A stretch of DNA of 25,690 nucleotides from Chara braunii (Eukaryota; Streptophyta; Charophyceae; Charales; Characeae): the NCBI GenBank assembly GCA_003427395.1, contig BFEA01000129.1:2711403-2737092 (forward strand), read 5' to 3'. Below, piece after piece: positions 9,113 through 18,056 of the stretch. Under the pieces are notes generated by a model that was not told where the DNA came from, did no database searches, and was given only the letters and a program-made list of their open reading frames with translations. The position numbers and the translations under genes were made by a program. The number at the start of each line of letters is the position of its first letter. Position 1 is the stretch's first letter.

Positions 9113-10234
9113 CCCGTATGTTTAGAAGGGACAAATGTCGTCCTAATAGCCACAGTGGTCGGAAACCCCCTCCGAGACTTCACCAAGGAGGACTGTAGAA
9201 GCGCTAATGAGAGGGTACAGGACTATCGATGGAACGACGGACGGTTGGAAAACGGTCGTGGGATTTGGATGGTCGTGCCTCATCCATTCGTAAGGTATGA
9301 TTGGGTTAAGTCGGCACACGAAGAGACTGCACCTCACTTTGTCGTACGGATTACAGAGACGACAATTGACAAGAATGAATGATATTGGTCCAATATTCGC
9401 GATGATGTTAAATTCATCGTCCGAAATTGTTAGGTCTGCGTCGCTGACAAGGCGTCGATTCAACTGCCTAGATTGATATTGCCCACTGAAGTCCAACGGC
9501 CGTTTTAAAGGGTTAGCATGGATACAACGGATATCGTCCTGCCCCTTGGGCCGAATAGCTATGAATATTCAATCCTCTTGGTGTTCATTGACCACTCTTC
9601 AAAATGGATCGAGTCCTACCCATATTAGACTAAACAAACGGCGGAAATAGCGCGGTATGTCAACCGTTTCCTCGGAATGCATCAGGACACTGAGGAAATA
9701 CTTACAGACAATAAAGTAGAGTTTTGAGGGGAAGTTATGAGGAATTTAGTCATACATGGAGTGTGTATTCGTAATACTGCCCCCCATATTTCTCAATCGA
9801 ACGGTCTCATAGAAAACGCCAACTAGGTCATCAAAACGACACTCCGACAGAATATCGCGGCGAGGGACACGCGACCGTGGCCTGATATTGTGAATCATAT
9901 ATTGGTTGTACATCGAGGAACCCCAAATGAATCTACGGGACTTTTGCCGTTTCACTTACGAGCCAATAGCCTAGCTTGTGTCTCGGTACCGAGCCTGAAT
10001 GATGAAACAACACTCGGCCGACGTCCCACAAGAACAATGACCAAGGAAAAGACAAACCGTCATTTGGAGCTTATGGAGCGGGCTCATCCGAGATTGACCC
10101 GAGAAAGACAGAGAATGACCGAATTGGCCCACGACCGTCAGGTCCGCAGTTACGAAGCCCGAAATGGGAATGCAGGTCCCCTGCCCCAGTATAAATTGAG
10201 GGACTTAGGAAATGTGCTTGTCAAGGGAAATTAG
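9113..10234 (+). pseudogene. pol: Ty3/gypsy integrase, in-frame stops
   Basis: Integrase inserts the DNA copy into the genome. About 370 codons lie in one frame (frame 2) with no frameshift but six stops: TGA 9380, TAG 9431, TAA 9506, TAG 9626, TGA 9725, TAG 9824. The N-terminal zinc domain reads His 9317, His 9335, Cys 9428, Cys 9437 (HX5H, X30, CX2C). The catalytic core keeps Asp 9521 (VSMD), Asp 9707 (LTDNKVEF) and Glu 9812 (SNGLIENAN), with 61 and 34 residues between them. A basic segment follows (about 10020-10160; RRPTRTMTKEKTNRH), then the start of the C-terminal domain (PQYKLRDLGNVLVKGN) before TAG at 10232. All metal and zinc ligands survive although the gene cannot be translated. 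The identification is certain. Confidence 0.93.
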
Positions 10235-10239
10235 CGCCA

Positions 10240-10491
10240 CAATTCTTCGGGTGCTTTGGAGTGATCGAGCTCGGACGTAACGGAGTGAACACAGTGCGCC
10301 TCGCTCCCGAAGTGGCAGGCAGTCGGTCAGCTAGACCCATAGTCTGCCACGTGTCCTATCTTCGCCGTCTCTCGGCTTCCTCTCCTCCTTCTCCAACTGG
10401 ATTGCCCTTAGAATCTGAATTCGAGTGGGAAAGTTACGTTACCCATTGTCATTCGTCTCCCCATTCAACTTCTCCCTCCTCTTCGCCATGA
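10240..10491 (+). pseudogene. pol: Integrase C-terminal GPY/F-type module
   Basis: After a frameshift near 10235, frame 1 reads FFGCFGVIELGRNG (10243-10284) and continues to CHVSYLRRL (10345-10371). This resembles the GPY/F module at the end of many Ty3/gypsy integrases, which binds DNA; the Pro of the name-giving motif is replaced by Cys (TGC at 10252). A Ser/Pro-rich tail follows, and the frame ends at TGA 10489-10491. That stop overlaps the ATG of the next ORF. I see no chromodomain after the module. Confidence 0.7.
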
Positions 10492-12461
10492 GTTTCTCCA
10501 CGGAATAGGTACTCAATGAGCGGATGCTAGCGCCAAGCGGACACATCTCGGTAATCAGACAGGTTCATAATCCGCGTACCAGCCCGGATGTCATCCGATT
10601 TCCTCAGTTTTTTAGCACGACAAGCGTGCATGCAGCAGCAGAGTTCCGATTCGTAATACCTTACAACAAGGCGCAAGTGTTGGCCGAAGCATCGGCCTTT
10701 CTACGGCTCTTGGCGCCCGGGACCAGCCACATCTCGACAGCTGTCTCCTTTAGTGGAGACATTACTACGGTGGATCCAAGGGCACATCCAAGCATCCTCA
10801 TCTCGTTGCGAGATTGGGGGGAAGAGTTGGCGAGTTCTTGGAGTCGGCCGCTTGCGCGGAGGGGGAAAAACGTCGCCAATACTAACAGTATTGACCTGGA
10901 CGACATACGCGTTCTCCAGCACAATCCCGCAATACCTCTCCCTGCGCTCACCGCTTTCTTGCGTCCTCAATAAACCATCACAGGTTCTCCACCTTCAGCC
11001 TCCCCTCTGTCTTCTCTTTCTTCTGGCAGTCGGCGTTCCATCCTAGCCTCTCTCTCTGCGTACGACCGTTGACGGCTCCTCTCATTAAGCCCGAACAGTG
11101 ACAAGGGTGGTGACAAACTTATGCGACTATGTTTCTTTGTTTATTCGAGATAGGACGAGAGTGGACCAGGAACAACGAGCACCTCGCCGTGAACGAAGAC
11201 GTAGAGTTACTTATCATTCAAGCTTGGAGAACGAGGGTAGAAAGAGATTTGTTGGGATTCGTTTTCGGATCGGTGGAAGCGGGACATCGACAATCGATCA
11301 TGAGGGAGCTTCTAATCTTCCTGATGCAGCTGCTGGACGATCTACCAATCGACGTCGTCTCGCACTGCGACAAGAGTCCGGCACCACATATTCTTTCGTG
11401 TAGCTTGATGCCGAATCTTCAGTGGTCGGTGTGCTTGGAGGGTAATTGGGACAACCGTAGTTACCTGTCACACAGTAACTACCTAAACCCCGTAGAGATT
11501 ATCGATCTTCTCTTCTTGGATCGAGTTGAGCCAACGTCATAAGAAGAAGAAGACAGGGAAGAGGGAGACGAATCGGAAGATACCTCTGAAGAGGACGGGT
11601 ATTATAGCGAGCATAGTGAGCATGAGTCGGGGGCAATAAGCGAAGAAGAGGAAGAGGAAGCAAGCGAGGAGGAAGAGGCGGAACAGGCGGAGACACAGGG
11701 AGATGACCCTGCGGAAGCAGAACGGCGGAGGGCAGAAATAGAAGATGGAAAGCAGTCACTAGAGCAATCGGTGGGAACTGAATTGCCAGTTCCGAACGAT
11801 CTGACCCAAGACCTGGAGCCGCCGACAAAGAAAGATGAGGTCTGCGCTGCAGAGACTTCGAGCGCGCCTACGAGGAGGCAACGGAGCAGCTCCCCCTCCA
11901 CTTCCCCCCGTCCCTCAGTTCCAGCACGTCCCGATGCGGGGCATCGGGCTACGTGCCTGGTCATTATCTTGTCGTCCCCTTGATTACCTTACACTCTAGC
12001 AGATCGATACCCCACTTGTGTTTCCCCAAAATCCCTTTCCCTCTTCCGTCTTCTACCAATTCTACACTACCCGCCTCGCCGCCAAAGTGTACCCCTATCC
12101 CACTACTCAGTGCGTCTTCTCCTCCTTTTGCCTTCACGTCCTTCTTTTTAGTGCCGCGTGGTGGGATCACAATGAAATCGAAGTCTGATGCACTATCACA
12201 GGACCTATCCCTGTGTGGGCAGATCACGAGCAATTCCGCTCGACCTTTCTTCGCACCTTTTCCACTCTGTATCCGAACTACCTTACTTCTCTTCCCTATG
12301 GCAGCCATCGTTTCCCGCACATACACCGCACCGTCAGGTACCTTGAACTTCTCGGGAGGGTAGCAGGAATGGCGAGTTTCTTACCCACACTCCCGAGAGA
12401 ACATCCCCCACCCCCCATCTTTGTATTCCGACTCCCTTATCCCCTTCCCTCGGGACACTAA
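10488..12461 (+). pseudogene. Third ORF downstream of pol, unknown function, broken
   Basis: An extra coding region of up to about 650 codons fills the space between integrase and the 3' LTR. I do not recognise it. It starts with ATG 10488, which overlaps the pol stop (ATGA). Frame 0 runs to about 11130 with TAG 10506, TAA 10971, TGA 11070; it contains the phrase SFSGDITTVDPRAHPSILIS. Frame 2 follows from 11129 to 11983 with TAA 11540; after a mixed helical part it becomes strongly acidic (about 11543-11720, runs of Glu/Asp/Ser), then Ser/Pro-rich. Frame 0 may continue at 12000-12461 with TGA 12186, ending 138 bases before the LTR; it has one hydrophobic stretch (12111-12167). The position is where errantiviruses and Athila-type elements carry an env-like gene, but I see no signal peptide or cleavage site, so I do not call it env. 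Continuity of the three pieces is inferred. Confidence 0.5.
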
Positions 12462-12466
12462 AGATG

Positions 12467-12570
12467 GGTGCAAGGATCGTGACGTGTTAGCAGGATGACT
12501 TCCACACTCTTATCCTACGGTAATGGCACTTGCACCTTGAAGAGATATGGGTGCAAGCAGGAGCTTGCAC
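12467..12570. repeat. Alternating GGTGCAAG / CTTGCACC words with 8-bp hairpin
   Basis: GGTGCAAG occurs at 12467-12474 and 12550-12557, and its complement CTTGCACC or CTTGCAC at 12529-12536 and 12564-12570. The last pair forms a perfect hairpin GTGCAAGC-AGGA-GCTTGCAC (12551-12570). The group lies exactly between the end of ORF3 and the 3' LTR, where second-strand priming takes place, so an RNA structure for that step is possible. Confidence 0.6.
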
Positions 12571-12598
12571 AAAATTGCAACCCCCTGGGCATCACATA

Positions 12599-13220
12599 TG
12601 TGACGAACTGTTTTATGAAATCACGCGATTTCCAGCGCGAAGCTGCTTGGGGAAATACGACGGGTCGAATGGGTGAGCTGCGGGAAGATGGGTCGGGCGG
12701 GCAAAGTGCATAAATGTCCTCGTTTCTTTTCGTTTTCTGTTGGGAGTTGTCGGATCGGTGCCAAGAAGCTCCCGTGCCAACGGTTGGGTAGCCACGCCTT
12801 GGCGAGCGCGAGAAATAACTGTGCCATAACTTCTTTCTTGTTCTAGTGTGAGCACTGGGAATTTTGGCACAATCATCACGCGGGAATATCGTTTTCAAGT
12901 TTTCAATTGATGTCGCCCCACGAGCTTGCGAAATTGTTTTTCTCTTCTGCTTTTTCATAATTTCCTTTTGCAATTAGGACTTAGGCTAGGAATTTAGGTA
13001 CTTGGAATTTTGTTGCGTCGCGCTTGCGCGCATCTTGTCGCGCTGGGAACTGGGCTCTGACTGGGCCGCGCCCTTAATCTTGTGTAACTGACGTTTTTGG
13101 CAGGCGAGATTGTAATTGTATCCTTCTTCCTTCTTGGTTTCAGGCTTACACGCCTTCTCCTTCTTCCTCCCTGCGCATACTCTGTTCTAATTGGGCGGAG
13201 TGCCTGCATGACCAGATCGA
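12599..13220 (+). repeat. 3' LTR, truncated copy
   Basis: It matches 2032-2650 from TGTGACGAAC onward, including CGCGAAGCTGCTTGGGGAAA (12637-12656) and GTTGTCGGATCGGTG. Similarity stops after GATCGA (13215-13220); the R/U5 part with the TATA box of the left copy has no counterpart downstream. A deletion or a later insertion removed the right end. Confidence 0.85.
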
Positions 13221-13529
13221 ATTTATGGAAGACAAGGAGAAACGGGGATAGTACAAGATTATGTGGAATATCATGAAGCAACTTTGCAAGTCCACGAGGA
13301 AAAAAAAACAACATTGTTGTGCAAGGGCAGAAAACTTGAAGGTCGATCTTCTTTCGTGACTGACTTTGAAAGCATATCTGTTCCACCTATCCCGATCTGC
13401 ATGTTGGACGGCTCAAACAATTCGACCATGTGGATTCCCATCATGAGCGCAAAAAATAGGAGTCGTCGATAATATGAGAGTAGGAAAATTTGAGAGTATG
13501 AGCGGGGATATTTATTTAAAGATGATAAG
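13221..13529. other. Non-coding, right of truncated LTR
   Basis: No gene or recognisable repeat; the sequence after the LTR breakpoint is A-rich and does not match the left LTR. Confidence 0.4.
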
Positions 13530-13639
13530 CTGCGTAGCACGCCTAACGCGTTCGCGCCTCTTCACGTTCGGGCGAATGTGTTCGCCCGTTCGTGCGAATA
13601 GCTTGCAAACATGTTCGGGCAAACATGATTTTTTCCGTT

Positions 13640-13664
13640 AAAAAAAAAAAAAAAAAAAAAAAAA
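13640..13664 (+). repeat. Poly-A run (25 A)
   Basis: Uninterrupted A run after TTTTTTCCGTT, within the possible MITE. Confidence 0.95.
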
Positions 13665-13778
13665 CATCGTTTTTTAATTTTTAACTCATGATTGGCTATG
13701 ACTTTGGACATGACTCCAAGGCAACAGTTGCTTGTATTGTTATTTTACATACCATATATTGTTTTCAAATTTTTATGA

Positions 13779-13780
<2 letters not shown>

Positions 13781-13820
<40 letters not shown>
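13781..13820. repeat. (AT)20 microsatellite
   Basis: Perfect AT dinucleotide repeat followed by TTTTTAAATATTTTTT; likely to extrude as a cruciform and to vary in length. Confidence 0.95.
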
Positions 13821-13823
<3 letters not shown>

Positions 13824-13904
13824 TAAATATTTTTTATTTCACGTTCGGAAGGTCTTGGGCGTTTGTTCACGTTCGCCTCCGAAGGTGAACAAGGTGCTAC
13901 GTAG

Positions 13905-14571
13905 ATAATAAGTTGCTAAGTAGTGGACATAGAGCAACGATGACATCTATTATTCACATGTGGATAAATGTTCAGTTGTTTATTACATTTGCGGTGTTTT
14001 TATTATGACAAACTCGTAGAAATATGATAGGATTCTCAATTTCGTATGCAAAGCAAGAAAGAGAGGAAAAAAAAAAAAGTGCACCATTTATAGTTTGAAA
14101 ATGGATATGCATTGAATGTTTTCAAGAATGGGGGGAGGAGGGGGGGGGGGGGGTTGCTACGTGTGGCAAAAAAAACAGATTGACGGATGTAAATCGGATT
14201 GACAATCTTATTATATTACCAGAAGGAGGTAAGTTTCATAATATATTAACAAAATTGTTTATGAATCAAAAGGAAAACAAAACCAAAATGCTTATTTGAT
14301 GCCTTTTCCCATGCATTTATCACGTGCTAGTTGAAAATGTTCATAATATTATTCGGTTATGTTAAATACACGGGGATACATGCACTTGAAAAATAGTACA
14401 TCATCCGAATAAACAGAGTTTCCAAGCAAATGTAGAGCAATTTAGGCGATAATATTCGATAATTCAAGCCATGGTATCCTATATACAATGGTAGTAAAAA
14501 TGTTTGAAAAAAAAAAAATGAAAAAAAAATTGAGCTCCAATTTCGTTCAAAAAATAAAATAAGTTCGTTTT
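13905..14571. other. AT-rich non-coding stretch
   Basis: No gene is visible. It includes a G run interrupted once (14130-14153) and several A runs (about 14065-14078, 14507-14529). Confidence 0.5.
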
Positions 14572-14708
14572 GACGAAATCACAGTTTGATGGTCCGGCGA
14601 CTTGGGGAGGGCGGGCCATCTGATCCACCTTGATTTTTGTACATTTTTTAGGACGGTATATCTTGACAGACTTTACGTTAAGATGTATCAGATAACTTGC
14701 CATCGTGA
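14572..14708 (-). repeat. Dispersed inverted repeat, right copy
   Basis: Reverse complement of the repeat at 1268-1400, with words such as CCATCTGATCCACCTTGA (14617-14634) and CAGACTTTACG. Immediately right of it GACCATCAATGGTC recurs (about 14717-14730), as at the inner edge of the left copy. The sequence beyond both copies is not obviously shared. Confidence 0.65.
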
Positions 14709-14730
14709 AGAGTCTAGACCATCAATGGTC

Positions 14731-15002
14731 CGATGTTGTGAGATCAAAAAATTCTAAAAAATATTGATTTTATTTTTGGATGAGCGCTTATCCGCCCTAC
14801 CGTTGCACAGCGCTGCGCTGCCCGGCCAGCCTCTCCGCCTCTCGCTTCCCACTTTGGCCTCCGAGCCTTCTACAGACCTCACACAATGCGCTGAAACAGC
14901 GCTTCCGCACAACTTACCGCAGGTACTGCTGAATGGCTGGGCGCTCCTCCTCAATTTATACTACAGGGACTCCTTGGTCCGCCCCTTTGTCATCGGCTTT
15001 TA
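14731..15002. other. Non-coding stretch
   Basis: A 79-codon open frame at 14764-15003 has no recognisable motif and I do not call it a gene. Confidence 0.3.
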
Positions 15003-15273
15003 GTGCCCTCGGCGCCCCGAGGCACTTGCTGGTCTTCTAGATGGATTACAGCTAGGCCTTTACCCTATGAGACTATAGATTGAATCCCTGTTGCCTACAA
15101 CTACACAGGCCGCCGGTTCAAGATCCGGGGTTGGCACAACTTTTGTACGCTGGTAAGCTTAAGATCTAGGGACCAAGCCCCACAGGCTCAAAACGGGTCA
15201 GCGGTGAGCATGCTTAACCTGTGGCCCTCAGGAATACTGCCTTTCATCTACCCTCCCCTTTTTTTTTTTTTTT
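15003..15273 (+). mobile_element. Possible tRNA-derived SINE fragment
   Basis: CCGGTTCAAGATCCGG (15113-15128) has the form of a tRNA T-arm with a B-box-like core (consensus GGTTCGANTCC). A hairpin GTGCCCTCGG...CCGAGGCAC sits at 15003-15025, and the stretch ends in 15 T (15259-15273), a possible RNA polymerase III terminator. No convincing A box or complete cloverleaf is seen, so this is tentative. Confidence 0.3.
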
Positions 15274-17669
15274 GTAGCACGTATCTAGCCTGTCCCGTCA
15301 TCTAGATTCATTCACAGATTGCGACAGTAAGGAAAGCTCACTAGTACACACAGACCTTAAGAGGACAAGAAGGATTTTTATTCTCTCAACTGGAAACCGC
15401 TGCCAACCACTATGTCCATGAGTGTGCCCGACCTCTCATTATGTCATGGGGCAAGCTCAAAATATCATCATGAGCCTGTGCAGCCCTAGCCAATTCCAAC
15501 CTCTGTTAGCAGTATTGCTATATTCATCTGTCCGTCGCTAGGTTCGAACTACAGCCTTTATCTTCAGTCTGTATTTTCGGTCTATATTTTCAGTGGGCAG
15601 CGGCCCTACCAACCGCATTAGGCCACTCTATGCTCGACCCGGTTACCTACTTAGTTGATCCCATTAGGATCAAAACTCGGCGTCACACTCCTATCCCAAC
15701 CAGCGTAGCTATTTAGCCGGCCTGCCACCTTCAACCCCATTTGCTTATCAATTCTATTGATATTCAAACTCAGGCTGGCGCCTCAGTGGTTCATGAGCAT
15801 GCCGGCTGAGGCCAGCTGCTGATTTGCTCATGGGCATTCTCAGTCCGCCGCCCTATTGGGGCTTAAACTCAACTCTGACTTCCCAAGAGCACTAGCCCGG
15901 CCAATCAGCAAGGAGGACTGAACCATCTCCTCAGGCCCCACATGCCGTCTGTATGTAGGGTCAAACTAGTCTTTTCCTACTCGGCACCCTTCTTACCGGG
16001 TATAAAGATCTGAAAACCACAAAACTTGTGAATGGAAGGCTTGTGAACAGAACCCCCCCCCCCCCTTGCTTTCCTGAGTTTTAACATCTGCGGGTCTGCA
16101 TAAGCATGGGTTGGGTCGCATTGCTCAGCTCCACCTTTTTCGGATGGGACGAAGCCCTGCCCGTCTGCAGCAGTGAAGGTTTGATATTTTGCTGGTCCCA
16201 CGGCGCCATGTACAAATGGTCAAAAAGTTGGTGACAACGCAATCCCTTGTCCCGCGGCCACACAAGTTGCCTACAAAAGGCACAGAAATGGTACATTTAG
16301 GACTTCAGCAACTCTGTATGACCCGTCCCGTGCTTCACGGGCACCGTCGGGCAAGCCCACACTCAAAATTCTCTCAGCAGGTCACGAGAGGCAGACTCCG
16401 CACCTGCTGCTGTGTCGTTCCAATTTTAACGAATGTCCCGAAGGACTCCGGCCAGGGTAATGCCCCGTGGTGGCTCCGAAGGCCACACGCCCCCTTCTTC
16501 TTGAGGCCAGGTTGAGGCGGGCGCGTCTGACATACATGGCCAGCTTTAACAGCTTGTGCCCCGACTCCTCCTTTGTCCCCTCAGCTACCCCCCCCCCTCG
16601 ATAGTAGCGGACCCATAGTCCGCTGCTCGGGGATATACCGTTGGTCCCGCCCCCTCCGGGTGGACCCTGCCAGCTCTCTTTTTGTCGCCCCAATCCCCCC
16701 TGATGCCCCGAAGGATTTCTTTCCAGCGGCAGGTACCCCACGGTGTTTCCAAAGGCCGCCCGACAATTCATAAATAGTTGGTTCTACTCACCAAGTCCCA
16801 CCATCTCAACTCGGCCATAGGTCCGTATTCCAACAGTTCATCGGTATCCGTACTGAGTCGGGCCTTTAAGTGTCAGCCACATCTATGGCACTGCGGCACA
16901 GCCCCGAAAACAAATGGCATTTGCACTACAGGCAATCCTGCGACCAGAACATACCCCCTGCGCGATTTCGCGCCCACCTACGGGTGTGAGATGAATGATA
17001 ATAGCAAAAAAACTTCGAAATAAATAATATACATATAAGAACCGCAAAGCATGCGGTGATTAGGCGAAAGCTGCGGTCCCCATGATAGCAAAAGGCGAGG
17101 GGGATAGTCCTACCGGCCCATCAACCCCTCAAGCCTTTCCGCCATGCTCCTCCACTCCCTTGCCGCACGCCGTTGGCCTCGATCCCTGCGTCTGCTGGGT
17201 ACCAGTCCGGTGTTGTAACCTATAGGGCTAAGCCCAAGCCTTGTACTAGTAGGCCTGACACGCCTTATAGAGAGGTAGCGCACGGCCCTTGGGGCCAATG
17301 AAACGCCCTATACCACTTTCCCAACCCATACTTGCACAAGGGACTACCCAAAAACTCACGTCGGCCTACCGGCCTTGCCGCGTCTACCCGTCCTTAGCCA
17401 AATCCATCAGGTCCCATTACAGGCTAACCAGTTTCATCAAAACAAAAATGACATATGCTGACCAAAATCCACGCCACGTCTGCCAGTGTAACCAAAAGAA
17501 GGGAAAATCACGTTCGCCTCAAACTTGCGCGCCCACGTACTCTTTACTCTGGTCAACCACCTAGTCAACATAAATTACAGACGCGGCCGTGCCTAGCATG
17601 GCATACTGAAGCTTTAAACCAAACTATTTTTCCATTGTTTGCAAAGACCAGGGCGGATACCCTTGTAAG
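15274..17669. other. Non-coding, decayed repeats
   Basis: About 2.4 kb without a supportable gene. It includes 13 C at 16053-16065 and a weak tRNA-like start, GCCTCAGTGGTTCATGAGC (about 15780-15798), with a poor B-box-like stretch near 15865. Several open frames on both strands have odd composition and no motifs. Confidence 0.4.
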
Positions 17670-17739
17670 GATATTCGCACCGACAACGGAACTCAGACTG
17701 GCCTGAGCGACTTATACCCCTACCCTTACCCCAGTGTCT
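17607..17739 (+). pseudogene. Possible integrase core scrap
   Basis: One frame reads KDIRTDNGTQTGLSDLY at about 17667-17717, with Asp at 17682. The phrase RTDNGTQ is typical of the second catalytic Asp region of retroelement integrases. The frame upstream to about 17607 (KPNYFSIVCKDQGGYP) is open but not diagnostic, and TAG follows near 17737. It is too short to place in a clade and could be chance. Confidence 0.3.
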
Positions 17740-17777
17740 AGCCACTAGACAGTTCTACCCGAATATCAGTAGGAACT
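17739..17777 (+). repeat. 39-bp dispersed repeat, copy 1
   Basis: TAGCCACTAGACAGTTCTAC onward matches 24365-24403 with 4 differences in 39 bases, all transitions. The flanks do not align clearly. Confidence 0.6.
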
Positions 17778-17868
17778 CTGGTGGCCCATGCCTGTCCCTA
17801 CCGCAGATACTAGACCCCACCCCGTGACTAGAGCCCCCCAGTCTGATAGTTGTGTAGTTCGAAATGTA

Positions 17869-18056
17869 TGTGTATGCCCGAAGGCTGTGAATGCTTCGTG
17901 TATTTATGTATGAAGATGTACAGACAGCACTATGTGTGGAAACTTGTGTATGTAGCCCGTAGGCCATGTATAATTCGCAAGCTATGTATATCCCCGAACG
18001 CTGTGTGTGCTCTGTGAATCAATGTATCGAGTTGTATAGGCAGCATCATGTGTGTA
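17869..18056 (+). repeat. Degenerate tandem repeat, period about 116 bp
   Basis: TGTATGCCCGAAGGCTGTG (17871) and TGTATATCCCCGAACGCTGTG (17986) start two similar stretches of about 70 bases that both end near CAGCA(C/T)(T/C)ATGTGTG. A third related phrase, GTGTATGTAGCCCGTAGGCC, lies between them. The copies have diverged by a quarter or more. Confidence 0.5.

Larger units (their letters stand above)
2032..13220 (+). mobile_element. Degenerate Ty3/gypsy LTR retrotransposon, about 11.2 kb
   Basis: Two direct repeats start with TGTGACGAAC at 2032 and 12599 and enclose gag, protease, reverse transcriptase, RNase H and integrase, in that order. Integrase after RNase H is the Ty3/gypsy (Metaviridae) arrangement. 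In addition there is a PHD-like finger between RNase H and integrase and a long third ORF after integrase. All reading frames are broken by stops and frameshifts, so it is not autonomous. The right LTR copy stops matching at 13220, about 120 bases before the TATA box of the left copy, so the right end is missing and no target-site duplication can be shown. No purine tract touches 12599; the nearest (AAAGATGGG, about 12460-12468) is 130 bases upstream, so the true LTR start could lie further left, with the left copy truncated at 2032. Confidence 0.9.
13530..13904. mobile_element. Possible MITE with short terminal inverted repeats
   Basis: CTGCGTAGCAC (13530-13540) and GTGCTACGTAG (13894-13904) are inverted repeats with one mismatch. 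Just inside each end sits a hairpin made of GTTCG words: CGGGCGAA-TGTG-TTCGCCCG at 13569-13588 and GTTCACGTTCG-CCTC-CGAAGGTGAAC (one mismatch) at 13865-13890. The middle is low complexity: 25 A at 13640-13664 and (AT)20 at 13781-13820. The 375-bp size and structure fit a miniature inverted-repeat element, but no clear target-site duplication is seen. Confidence 0.35.

Noticed and set aside
11964-12326. Minus-strand 120-codon frame opposite the third ORF
   Set aside because: It looks protein-like in composition, but the plus-strand frame 0 here fits the end of ORF3 and there is no motif or start evidence for an antisense gene.
10488-12461. env gene of an errantivirus-like element
   Set aside because: The position fits, but no signal peptide, cleavage site or terminal membrane anchor was seen, and an acidic serine-rich tail is not typical.
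16382-16771. Minus-strand 129-codon frame, Gly/Arg-rich
   Set aside because: Composition reflects local C-rich sequence; no motif and no conserved context.
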